64,000 nt of DNA. It comes from Bacteroidetes bacterium 37-13 (GTDB lineage Bacteria > Bacteroidota > Bacteroidia > Chitinophagales > LD1). Positions 9,162 through 17,504 of the stretch are shown one piece after another. How positions within the stretch are numbered: the stretch's first letter is position 1; each line of letters opens with the position of its first letter. The stretch spans positions 62,001 through 126,000 of the forward strand of contig MKTC01000006.1 of the NCBI GenBank assembly GCA_001897535.1. The letters run 5' to 3'. The notes beneath the pieces are model-generated. The model was not told where the DNA came from and searched no databases. It saw nothing but the letters and a program-made list of their open reading frames with translations. Made by a program: the position numbers and the translations under genes.

Positions 9162-11093
9162 TTGCAATTAGTTGAAAAAATAAAGTTTCAGATACAACAA
9201 TTAGAAGGCCCGATTTTAGTGATTGGAGCAGGTGGTTTTATTGGTGCAAACCTTTTTAAAAAGATACTCGAATTGCGCAATGATGTGTATGCCACTACCA
9301 GCAAACCATTTATTCCATGGCGCTTAGATGATGTTCCGGCAAAGCAAATTTTGCATTGCAACATCATTAAAAAAATTGAAGTTGAAAAAGTATTCAAAGA
9401 TTTTCAATTCAAAACAATTTTTGACCTTGCTGCTTACGGTGCATACAGCAAGCAAAGTGATGCAGAACTAATTCACGAAACCAACTACATGGGTTTGCTG
9501 AATTTATTGGAAACGGCTTCGCGCTATTCGGTGAAAGCATTTGTACATGCGGGCAGCAGCAGCGAATATGGCTTAAACTGCCTTGCACCAAAAGAAACCG
9601 ATGAACTTTTGCCCAATAGCCACTACGCTGTAACAAAAGCCGGAGCAGCTCACATGATTAAGTTTTATGGCACTATTAAAGAAATGCCGGTGCTTAACTT
9701 GCGCTACTATTCTATTTATGGTGCTTACGAAGAGCCGGATAGGCTTATTCCTACGCTCATAAAAAGAGCATTGCAAAAGGAATTTCCTCCTTTGGTGCAG
9801 CCGGAAATTTCGCGCGATTTTGTATATATTGACGATGCTGTTTTAGCTACGTTAATGGCTGCAAATTCTAACTTTGATAAAACAGCAGGAAAGTCAATCA
9901 ATATTGCTTCAGGAAAGAAAACTACCATTCGCGATATTGCTACTGTTGCAAAATTACTTTTTGAAATTCCTACTGAACCGCATTGGGGCGATTTCCCAAA
10001 CAGGAAATGGGATTTAAAAGATTGGTATGGCGATGCTTCGCTTGCTAAAGAACTTTTAAATTGGCAAAGTGAAACCACTTTAGAACAAGGTTTAAAAGCT
10101 ACTTCAGAATGGCTGAAAAACTATTCAAAACCGCTTTACGAAAAGAAGCTCGTTCAAGATAAAATTCAACATAAGATTACGGCCATCATTGCTTGTTACA
10201 AAGATGCTCAGGCAATACCAATTATGTATGAAAGACTCACTGCTACTTTCAAAAAAATGATGGTGGACTACGAAATTATTTTCGTGAACGATTGTAGTCC
10301 GGATAATACCGCAGATGTGCTTTCCGGAATTGTAAATAGCGATGACCATGTGATAGCTGTTGAACATTCGCGCAACTTTGGTTCACAGAGTGCATTCCTT
10401 TCGGGCATGGAAATTTCTACCGGAGATGCAGTGGTTTTATTAGATGGCGATTTGCAAGATCCACCAGAAATGATTGAGCAATTTTATGCCGAATATGTGA
10501 AAGGTTTTGATGTAGTTTTTGGAAGAAGAGTAGCACGCGAAGGCAGCCAACAATTAGCATTATTCTACAAACTTTTTTACAGAGTTTTTCGCAGCGTAAG
10601 TTATGTACCAATGCCGGTTGATGCGGGCGACTTTAGCATGATGGATAGAAAAGTAGTGAACGAACTAATTAAAATGCCGGAAACCGACCAATTTTTACGC
10701 GGTTTACGTGCTTGGGTTGGCTTTAAACAAACAGGGGTAAACTATGTTCGCCCCGAAAGAATGTTTGGTGTAACCACCAACAACTGGCGCAAAAATTTGT
10801 GGTGGGCGCGTAAAGCAATTTTTAGTTTTAGTTTTGTGCCGTTGGAGCTCCTCACCTATTTTGGATGGGCACTCACAGGCATTTCGTTTATAGCCATTTT
10901 AATTCAAATTGCACTTTACTTTATCGTGCCAGAAACTCCACACGGAATCACTACAATTATTGTATTGATTTTATTTTTTGGCGGTTTGAATATGCTTGCT
11001 ATTTCAATAATTGGTGAATACCAAGCAAAAATTATTGAAGAAGTGAAAAGGCGACCAAAATTTATTCGCAAACAGGTTTATAGAAATAGATAA
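9162..11093 (+). CDS. Fused NAD-dependent epimerase/dehydratase - GT2 glycosyltransferase
   Basis: 643 aa with two enzymes in one chain. Residues 1-320 are an extended SDR epimerase: VIGAGGFIGANLF binds NAD, SSSEYG follows, and Tyr155/Lys159 in NSHYAVTKA form the catalytic pair. Residues 337-643 are a GtrB/DPM1-like GT2 transferase with IIACYKD, the metal-binding DGDLQDPPE (428-436) and two C-terminal membrane helices (about 560-588 and 596-618). It probably makes a nucleotide sugar and then loads that sugar, or a related one, onto a polyprenyl phosphate at the membrane. The TTG start at 9162 is chosen because it precedes the NAD motif by the usual distance and no ATG is available. Donor and product are unknown. 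Confidence 0.9.
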   Translation: MQLVEKIKFQIQQLEGPILVIGAGGFIGANLFKKILELRNDVYATTSKPFIPWRLDDVPAKQILHCNIIKKIEVEKVFKDFQFKTIFDLAAYGAYSKQSDAELIHETNYMGLLNLLETASRYSVKAFVHAGSSSEYGLNCLAPKETDELLPNSHYAVTKAGAAHMIKFYGTIKEMPVLNLRYYSIYGAYEEPDRLIPTLIKRALQKEFPPLVQPEISRDFVYIDDAVLATLMAANSNFDKTAGKSINIASGKKTTIRDIATVAKLLFEIPTEPHWGDFPNRKWDLKDWYGDASLAKELLNWQSETTLEQGLKATSEWLKNYSKPLYEKKLVQDKIQHKITAIIACYKDAQAIPIMYERLTATFKKMMVDYEIIFVNDCSPDNTADVLSGIVNSDDHVIAVEHSRNFGSQSAFLSGMEISTGDAVVLLDGDLQDPPEMIEQFYAEYVKGFDVVFGRRVAREGSQQLALFYKLFYRVFRSVSYVPMPVDAGDFSMMDRKVVNELIKMPETDQFLRGLRAWVGFKQTGVNYVRPERMFGVTTNNWRKNLWWARKAIFSFSFVPLELLTYFGWALTGISFIAILIQIALYFIVPETPHGITTIIVLILFFGGLNMLAISIIGEYQAKIIEEVKRRPKFIRKQVYRNR

Positions 11094-11149
11094 AAACCAC
11101 TTTATAGTGTTTCAAAATCTATAACTTCATTGCCTAATTTTACCCTTGC

Positions 11150-13450
11150 GTGAAGAAGAAAAAAATATGGATTTCAGTAGCTGTGTGTTTATCCATGCCG
11201 CTAATTTTTCTATTGCTCAATTATATTTTTCCACTTCATTACACGCCAAATTATTCCACACTTATTTACGATAGCAAAGGCAAAGTAATTCATGCTTTTC
11301 TTTCGCCAGACGACAAGTGGCGGTTTAAAACAGAACAGCACGAAATTTCAACCAACTTAAAAAAGGTATTTTTAAACAAAGAAGACAAGTGGTTTTACTA
11401 CCATTTCGGTGTAAACCCGTTCTCGATTTTTCGCGCTACATTCAACAACTTGGTTTACAGAAAAAGAACTTCCGGTGCTTCAACCATCACCATGCAAATA
11501 GCGCGAATGTTGCAACCAAAGCAACGAACATATTCCAACAAATTGGTTGAAATATTTAGAGCCATTCAGTTAGAAATGAAATTTACCAAAGATGAACTTT
11601 TTGAAATTTACATCAACAAAGTTCCTTATGGCGGAAACATTGAGGGCGTGAAAGCGGCATCACTTATTTTCTTCAATAAATCGCCTGAGCATTTAAGTTT
11701 GGGTGAATTAACCGCGCTGAGCTTAATTCCAAATCGCCCGTCATCACTAAGGTTAGGCATAAATAATATTGAAATTGAAGCCGTGCGCAATAAATGGCTC
11801 AACCGTTTTGAGAAAGAAAAACTATTTCTAAAACCTTCAATTGACGATGCAAAATTAGAAAGTATAAAAGCTGAAAGGCGTGATTTACCACGCTTTGCAC
11901 CACATTTTTCCAACCGATTTAGAAATACTGTTTCTTACAATATTCACACCACCATCAATTTAGAACAACAGAGAAAATGCGAAAGTTTAGTTAAAGACTA
12001 TATCAATACTTTGCGCTACAAAGGCATACAAAATGCTGCGGCAATGGTAATTGAAAACAGTACAGGAAAAGTGATTGCATATATCGGTTCGGCAGATTTT
12101 AATAATAATGCAGATGCCGGACAAGTAGATGGAATTCGCGCGGTACGCCAGCCGGGAAGCACACTTAAACCTTTGCTTTACGGCTTATGTTTTGATGAAG
12201 GCATTTTTACACCAAAAACAATTATTGCCGATGTGTCGAGCAATTTTGATGGTTATGTACCGGAAAATTACGACAGTAAATTTCACGGAAATGTTTCCGT
12301 AGAATATGCGCTGGAAAATTCTTTAAATATTCCCGCAGTAAAAGCTTTAAACATTCTTGGAAAAGAAAAAATGATTCTTGCTTTAAAGCAATGTGGCTTT
12401 AGCAGCATTACAAAAAATGAAAAGCGACTTGGACTTTCTCTAATTCTTGGTGGCTGTGGCGTTACTTTAGAAGAAATTAGCAATCTATTTAGAACCATTG
12501 CCAACAAAGGCGTTTACACACCAATTCACTATATTGAAAACACAAAAACCACCGCTCAAAAAGATACTATTTTAACCGCTTCTGCCACTTTTATGCTCAG
12601 TGAAATTCTTTCAAAAATTGCTCGCCCCGATTTGCCTGTGAATTGGGAGAGCAGCAAAAAACTTCCGCGCATTGCCTGGAAAACCGGCACCAGCTATGGC
12701 AGAAAAGACGCTTGGAGTATCGGCTTCAACAAAAATTACACTATAGGAGTTTGGGTGGGTAATTTCAGCAATGTTGGTGCTCCAGATTTGAATGGTGCTG
12801 CCATTGCCACGCCTTTGCTTTTTCAGCTATTCAATACGGTAGATTACAATTCGCCCAACCAATGGTTCAACATGCCGCGCGAATGTGGCATTAGAAGTGT
12901 TTGCAGCAATTCGGGTTCACCTCCGGCTTTTTTCTGCAAAAATTTAGTTACCGATTATTTTATTCCGCTGGTTTCAAGCCAAAAAACTTGCACACATTTA
13001 ATTGAAATGAAAGTTGATGCCAAAGAACAAATTTCGTTTTGTAACGAATGTTTGCCGAAGGTTGGCTATAAAAAAGTGCTCTACGAAAATTATTCACCCG
13101 AAATTATTCGCTGGATGGAAGAAAACCACATTGGCTATAAAAAAATTCCACCACACAACCCTGATTGCAGCAAAATTTTTAAAAGCAATGAACCGAAAAT
13201 AATTTCACCCATAAACGGCAACGAATATTATTTAGAAGAAAATAATCCGCAACCAATTTTGCTCAACTGCGAAGCTGCTGCAGATGTGGAATATGTATTT
13301 TGGTGGGTGAATAATAAATTAGTGAAAAAGGCTAAAGCAAACGAAAATGTATTTTTCGATTTGCCCGAAGGCAGTGTGAAAATTTCTTGTGCTGACGACA
13401 AAGGCAGAAACAGCAACATTTGGGTAACGGTAAAGAAGGTTAATCTTTAA
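11150..13450 (+). CDS. pbpC: Penicillin-binding protein 1C, bifunctional peptidoglycan synthase
   Basis: 766 aa. A membrane anchor (residues 7-28) leads to a GT51 transglycosylase domain with Glu78 in NKEDKWFYYHFG and TSGASTITMQIARM. The transpeptidase domain follows, with SxxK at Ser337-Lys340 (RQPGSTLKPL), SLN at 391-393 and KTG at 511-513. The final ~80 residues form the biPBP_C domain that separates the PBP1C type from PBP1A/B. It polymerises and may cross-link peptidoglycan in the periplasm. The start is GTG, placed directly before a Lys-rich stretch and the anchor. The alpha-2-macroglobulin gene often found beside pbpC in other bacteria is not adjacent here. Confidence 0.95.
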   Translation: MKKKKIWISVAVCLSMPLIFLLLNYIFPLHYTPNYSTLIYDSKGKVIHAFLSPDDKWRFKTEQHEISTNLKKVFLNKEDKWFYYHFGVNPFSIFRATFNNLVYRKRTSGASTITMQIARMLQPKQRTYSNKLVEIFRAIQLEMKFTKDELFEIYINKVPYGGNIEGVKAASLIFFNKSPEHLSLGELTALSLIPNRPSSLRLGINNIEIEAVRNKWLNRFEKEKLFLKPSIDDAKLESIKAERRDLPRFAPHFSNRFRNTVSYNIHTTINLEQQRKCESLVKDYINTLRYKGIQNAAAMVIENSTGKVIAYIGSADFNNNADAGQVDGIRAVRQPGSTLKPLLYGLCFDEGIFTPKTIIADVSSNFDGYVPENYDSKFHGNVSVEYALENSLNIPAVKALNILGKEKMILALKQCGFSSITKNEKRLGLSLILGGCGVTLEEISNLFRTIANKGVYTPIHYIENTKTTAQKDTILTASATFMLSEILSKIARPDLPVNWESSKKLPRIAWKTGTSYGRKDAWSIGFNKNYTIGVWVGNFSNVGAPDLNGAAIATPLLFQLFNTVDYNSPNQWFNMPRECGIRSVCSNSGSPPAFFCKNLVTDYFIPLVSSQKTCTHLIEMKVDAKEQISFCNECLPKVGYKKVLYENYSPEIIRWMEENHIGYKKIPPHNPDCSKIFKSNEPKIISPINGNEYYLEENNPQPILLNCEAAADVEYVFWWVNNKLVKKAKANENVFFDLPEGSVKISCADDKGRNSNIWVTVKKVNL

Positions 13451-13476
13451 GTTTTAACTTTTCTTTCCACCAAGTG

Positions 13477-13507
13477 TTTCATTAAGCATAATTTCGGGTT
13501 AAATTTG
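13477..13507 (+). promoter_or_regulatory. Promoter of the SufT-like gene
   Basis: TTTC (13477-13480), 19 nt, TAAATTTG (13500-13507): one mismatch from TTTG-N19-TAnnTTTG. The box overlaps the upstream in-frame TTG at 13505 and therefore argues for the ATG at 13532 as the real start of the next gene. Confidence 0.6.
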
Positions 13508-13531
13508 CAAGCAATTAGTTATTTAGCAAGC

Positions 13532-13852
13532 ATGGAAGCTATAAATGAAGAGCAATTAAGAGAAGCCATCATTGATGTGCTGAAAACAATATACGACCCT
13601 GAAATTCCGGTGAATATTTACGACTTAGGCTTAATTTACGAAGTGAATGTGTACCCGAATTTTGAAGCTGAAATTATTATGACACTTACCTCGCCAAACT
13701 GCCCTGTGGCAGGCACTTTGCCGGGTGAAGTGGAAGAAAAAAGCAAATCGGTAAACGGCATAAAAGATGTAGCCGTTGAATTGGTTTTCGATCCCGCATG
13801 GAATCAAGATATGATGAGCGAAGAGGCAAAATTGGAATTAGGATTTATTTAA
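13532..13852 (+). CDS. SufT-like/MIP18 family Fe-S assembly protein (DUF59)
   Basis: 106 aa from ATG 13532. The DUF59 domain spans almost the whole protein: IYDPEIPVNIYDLGLIYEV and MTLTSPNCPVAGTLPGEV, where the Cys is the conserved reactive residue, and the ending DMMSEEAKLELGFI is typical of the SUF-associated subgroup. Such proteins help mature Fe-S proteins. An in-frame TTG at 13505 would add nine residues but falls inside the promoter -7 box. It is followed by a bacilliredoxin and a PaaE-type 2Fe-2S reductase. PaaD of the phenylacetate pathway also contains DUF59, but its Cys-rich C-terminal tail is missing here, so SufT is the better call. Confidence 0.9.
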   Translation: MEAINEEQLREAIIDVLKTIYDPEIPVNIYDLGLIYEVNVYPNFEAEIIMTLTSPNCPVAGTLPGEVEEKSKSVNGIKDVAVELVFDPAWNQDMMSEEAKLELGFI

Positions 13853-13885
13853 AACAATCAATAATAAAAATCAAAATACAAAAGT

Positions 13886-14302
13886 ATGTATCCAGCAGAA
13901 TTAGTAGCACCAATGAAAACTGACTTAACCGAAGTAGGTTTTAAAGAACTAACTACACCAGCCGAAGTTGATGCTGTTTTAAAAGAACAAAACGGCACTA
14001 CCTTTTTAGTAATCAATTCTGTTTGCGGTTGCGCAGCAGGCTCTGCCCGCCCGGGAATTCGCGAAGCAGTAACTACAGGCGGCAAATTACCAAGCAATTT
14101 AGTAACTGCATTCGCAGGTGTAGATTCTGAAGCTGTGGCTCGTGCAAGAGAATATACCACACCTTATCCGGCATCTTCACCTTCAATGGCATTATTTAAA
14201 GATGGTAAATTGGTTCACTTTATAGAAAGACACCAAATTGAAGGCAACAACGCCCCTGCAATTGCCACGCACTTGAAAAAAGTGTTTGAACATTTTTGCT
14301 AA
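13886..14302 (+). CDS. BrxA/BrxB family bacilliredoxin
   Basis: 138 aa, full length for the YphP/YqiW family. The active-site motif is Cys47-Gly48-Cys49 in NSVCGCAAGSARPG. Bacilliredoxins remove bacillithiol from, or exchange disulfides with, oxidised cytosolic proteins; whether this organism makes bacillithiol cannot be seen here. The gene lies 33 nt after the SufT-like gene and ends in a terminator hairpin at 14326, so the two may form a small Fe-S/thiol operon. Confidence 0.93.
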   Translation: MYPAELVAPMKTDLTEVGFKELTTPAEVDAVLKEQNGTTFLVINSVCGCAAGSARPGIREAVTTGGKLPSNLVTAFAGVDSEAVARAREYTTPYPASSPSMALFKDGKLVHFIERHQIEGNNAPAIATHLKKVFEHFC

Positions 14303-14325
14303 TTATTTTATTCTTCAAATAAAGG

Positions 14326-14370
14326 TTACCTGCTCTTTTTATTAGAAAATTGGGCAGGTAATTTACTTTT
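14326..14370 (+). terminator. Terminator after bacilliredoxin gene
   Basis: An 8-bp stem TTACCTGC (14326-14333) / GCAGGTAA (14354-14361) with a 20-nt loop is followed by a T-rich tract (TTTACTTTT). The loop is long and the tail imperfect, so termination may be partial. Confidence 0.6.
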
Positions 14371-14447
14371 ACAACCTTTCATTTAAGATAAAGTAGAAGC
14401 AATATTTTATTTTCACCGCCCAAAGAATATTTTACAAACTAAAAGCA

Positions 14448-15533
14448 ATGAGCAAATTTAATAAGCTGAAAGTGGCTTCGGTAAATAGAGAAACAGTGGA
14501 TAGCGTAAGCGTTTCATTTGAAATACCGGAGCATTTAAAAAATCAGTATCAATATATTCCCGGTCAATATCTTACCCTAAAATTATTTGTGAATGGCGAG
14601 CAACTTAACCGCAGCTATAGCTTTTGCAGTTCACCTTTTGCAAACGAGATGATGACCATTGCCGTGAAAGAAGTGAGCGGTGGCAAAGGCTCTACATACA
14701 TCAATAGAAATATAAAAGTTGGCGATGAAATTGAAGTAATGGAGCCAATGGGAAATTTTCATTCTCCGCTTTCAGCAGAAAATGAAAAGCACTATTTATT
14801 GTTTGGTGGCGGCTCAGGAATTACACCACTTTTTAGTATTTTAAAAAGTGTATTGCTTCATGAACCTAAAAGTCGTGTTACTTTATTCTACGGCAATCGC
14901 GATGAAGAAAGCATTATTTTTAAAGAGCAATTACAAGCACTTCAAGCAGAAAATAGCGATAAAGTTAAGTTGATTCACATTCTTAATTTGCCTTCTGCAT
15001 TTACACCATACAGCGGTTTTTTACTCAAAGATGTTGCACTGAAACTGCTCCGCGAAAACACAGATATGAACTTTGCACAAGCCGAGTTTTTTATTTGCGG
15101 TCCGGTGCCAATGATGAAAGAGGTTGAAAGTGCCTTAACAGAGCTTTCAATTCCAAAAGCCAAAACACACATCGAATATTTTACCGAAAAAGCTGATGCC
15201 GATAAAAATGCCGCAAGTGTTGGTGCTACTAACACCGAAACTGAACCATTTAACGGAAAAGCACACGTAAAATTAATCTACGATGGCAACGAAGTAGAAT
15301 TTGACATGACCGAAGATCAACTTGTACTACACGCAGCTTTAGATGCAGGTTACGACCCTCCATATTCTTGCATGGTTGCAGCTTGCTGCACTTGCCGCGC
15401 TAAACTTTTAGAAGGCAGCGTGGTGATGGACGACCGCGAGAGCCTTACTGATAGCGAGATTGCAAAAGGCTATGTACTTACTTGCCAAAGCCATCCAAAA
15501 ACAAGCAACATCGTTTTGAATTACGATGTGTAG
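14448..15533 (+). CDS. PaaE-type oxidoreductase (FAD/NAD/2Fe-2S)
   Basis: 361 aa in the order FAD-binding barrel (RSYSFCSSP, residues 55-63), NAD-binding domain (LLFGGGSGITPLFSIL, FICGPVPMM) and C-terminal plant-type ferredoxin with ligands Cys308, Cys313, Cys316 and Cys346. This is the build of PaaE, the reductase that feeds electrons from NAD(P)H to the phenylacetyl-CoA epoxidase PaaABC. paaABC lies 25 kb away in this window, so this enzyme is a candidate partner but is not in its operon. Similar reductases serve other oxygenases, so the substrate pathway is inference. A GSCFA gene follows 38 nt downstream. Confidence 0.87.
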   Translation: MSKFNKLKVASVNRETVDSVSVSFEIPEHLKNQYQYIPGQYLTLKLFVNGEQLNRSYSFCSSPFANEMMTIAVKEVSGGKGSTYINRNIKVGDEIEVMEPMGNFHSPLSAENEKHYLLFGGGSGITPLFSILKSVLLHEPKSRVTLFYGNRDEESIIFKEQLQALQAENSDKVKLIHILNLPSAFTPYSGFLLKDVALKLLRENTDMNFAQAEFFICGPVPMMKEVESALTELSIPKAKTHIEYFTEKADADKNAASVGATNTETEPFNGKAHVKLIYDGNEVEFDMTEDQLVLHAALDAGYDPPYSCMVAACCTCRAKLLEGSVVMDDRESLTDSEIAKGYVLTCQSHPKTSNIVLNYDV

Positions 15534-15571
15534 TATTTTGTTTAAATTTTATTAGCACAAAATATTGGCAC

Positions 15572-16510
15572 ATGAAGTTTAGAACCGAGATTGAAATTGA
15601 AAAATTTCCTTTTCAAATCAGCCATAAAAATCGCTTGGTCTTTATTGGTTCTTGCTTTGCCGATGAAATTGGAATGCGTTTTAAAAATTCAGGTTTTCAT
15701 TCGTTGGTAAATCCTTTTGGTGTAATCTTTAATCCTATTTCCATTGCAGGAATTTTAAATGATGCAGCAAATACTTCAACCGAAATTCAGCATCATATAA
15801 TTGAACACAACAGTCGCTTTTATTCACTCAAACATCACGGAAGTTTTGCATCTAATTCAAAAGCTAATTTGGAGCAACAAATTGCCGAGCAAAACAACTT
15901 GCTACATAACAATTTAAAGCAAGCTGATTTTCTATTTATCACACTTGGCACAGCCGTTACTTACAAGCATATTCAGGAAAATAAAGTAGTTGCCAATTGC
16001 CATAAATTACCCAACAATTTGTTTAATAATAATTTACTAAACATTGCTGAAGTGGTTGAAAATTTAGGCACCTCAGTAGAAAAGCTCAGACAAATAAATC
16101 CGGCCTTAAAAGTAATTTTCACGGTTAGTCCGGTGCGTTATTTTAATTTCGGTATGCACAAAAACCAACTCTCTAAAGCTACACTTTTATTAGCTGTTGA
16201 AGCCTTAACACAGCGTTTAAATAATTGCTATTATTTTCCTGCTTATGAATTGGTGATTGACGATTTGCGCGACTACCGATTTATGAAAGAAGATTTAATT
16301 CACCCAAATAAACAAGCAGTTGATTATATCTGGGGAAAAATTGAGCAAGCTTTTTTGAATGAAAACACGCTTTCACTTTGCAAAAGAGTGCAATCTTTCA
16401 ACGCTATGAATAACCATAGAATGCGAGAGGAAAGCAATGAATTTAAAGAGAAAATAAAAAGTGAATACGAAGCACTAAAACAGCTTTTACCTCATTTGGC
16501 AACTGCTTAA
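15572..16510 (+). CDS. GSCFA domain-containing protein
   Basis: 312 aa from ATG 15572; an upstream in-frame start at 15482 lies inside the reductase gene and is rejected. The N-terminus has [15 protein letters not shown], the signature that names the family, followed by [11 protein letters not shown] and, near the end, [25 protein letters not shown], which resembles the Asp-x-x-His end of SGNH hydrolases. The function of GSCFA proteins is not established; a hydrolase or esterase activity is plausible from the fold. The gene overlaps the convergent panB by 4 nt. Confidence 0.9.
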   Translation: MKFRTEIEIEKFPFQISHKNRLVFIGSCFADEIGMRFKNSGFHSLVNPFGVIFNPISIAGILNDAANTSTEIQHHIIEHNSRFYSLKHHGSFASNSKANLEQQIAEQNNLLHNNLKQADFLFITLGTAVTYKHIQENKVVANCHKLPNNLFNNNLLNIAEVVENLGTSVEKLRQINPALKVIFTVSPVRYFNFGMHKNQLSKATLLLAVEALTQRLNNCYYFPAYELVIDDLRDYRFMKEDLIHPNKQAVDYIWGKIEQAFLNENTLSLCKRVQSFNAMNNHRMREESNEFKEKIKSEYEALKQLLPHLATA

Positions 16511-17322
16511 TACTGTTCATTTTCGTTAGGAAAATCGCGGCTTTTCACATCTTGAACATATTGCCCTACTGCATTTTTTATATCATCAAACAAGTTCAAA
16601 TATCTGCGTAAAAAACGCGGCCTAAATTCTTGAGTAATTCCAAGTAAATCATGACTTACCAAAACTTGTCCATCGGTGCCGCCACCGGCTCCAATTCCAA
16701 TGGTTGGAATTGTAATACTTTTAGAAACTTTTTCAGCCAAAGCAGCCGGAATTTTTTCTAATACCAAAGCAAAACAACCGATTTTATCTAACAAATAAGC
16801 ATCTTCCAAAAGCTTCTGTGCTTCGGCTTCTTCCTTTGCGCGAACAGTATAAGTGCCGAATTTGTAAATGCTTTGTGGCGTTAAACCCAAATGCCCCATC
16901 ACTGGAATTCCGGCAGTTAAAATGCGCTCTATACTTTCGCGAATTTCAGCACCGCCTTCCAATTTCACAGCATGTGCTCCTGCTTCTTTCATAATGCGAA
17001 TGGCGCTTTCCAAGGCCAAGCGCGAATTTCCTTGGTAATAACCAAAAGGCAAATCAACCACAACCAAAGCGCGTTTCACTCCGCGCACCACACTCGATGC
17101 ATGGTAAATCATTTGCTCTAAAGTAATAGGCAAAGTAGTTTCGTGCCCTGCCATCACGTTACTTGCAGAATCGCCCACCAAAATCACGTCCATTCCCGCA
17201 GCATCAATAATTCGTGCCATGCTGTAGTCGTAAGCCGTGAGCATAGAAATTTTTTCACCTTCGTGCTTAAACTCCATTAGTGTGTTTGTGGTAATTCGTT
17301 TTATTTCTTTATGAACGCTCAT
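16507..17322 (-). CDS. panB: 3-methyl-2-oxobutanoate hydroxymethyltransferase
   Basis: 271 aa, the usual length. Family motifs in order: [60 protein letters not shown] and [15 protein letters not shown]. It transfers a hydroxymethyl group from methylene-tetrahydrofolate to 2-oxoisovalerate, the first step of pantothenate synthesis. The product feeds coenzyme A; coaD, the penultimate step of CoA synthesis, is elsewhere in the window (35557). It is transcribed alone and its 3' end overlaps GSCFA on the other strand by 4 nt. Confidence 0.96.
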   Translation of the reverse strand: MSVHKEIKRITTNTLMEFKHEGEKISMLTAYDYSMARIIDAAGMDVILVGDSASNVMAGHETTLPITLEQMIYHASSVVRGVKRALVVVDLPFGYYQGNSRLALESAIRIMKEAGAHAVKLEGGAEIRESIERILTAGIPVMGHLGLTPQSIYKFGTYTVRAKEEAEAQKLLEDAYLLDKIGCFALVLEKIPAALAEKVSKSITIPTIGIGAGGGTDGQVLVSHDLLGITQEFRPRFLRRYLNLFDDIKNAVGQYVQDVKSRDFPNENEQY

Positions 17323-17504
17323 GGTGAATTTTTTTGTGCAATATTAGATATTTTGAAAGGGAAATGCTTTAGAATTGAGTACTATTTTTCGCAAGTTTTT
17401 CTAAAGCGTAACAAATTGAGTGTACAAACTTTTAAAATTCCGAAAGTGCTGTTTGCAACTTGCTTTACTATTTGTTATTTACGCCCTTTCAAACAAAAAA
17501 ATAG

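Noticed and set aside
13505-13531. Upstream TTG start for the SufT-like gene
   Set aside because: It lies inside the promoter -7 box TAAATTTG, so it would not be in the mRNA.
13532-13852. Assignment of the DUF59 protein as PaaD
   Set aside because: It is too short, lacks the Cys-rich C-terminal part of PaaD, and has the ending typical of the SUF-associated subgroup.
15482-15571. Upstream start of GSCFA protein
   Set aside because: It lies within the end of the PaaE-type reductase gene, and the residues have no similarity to the family start.
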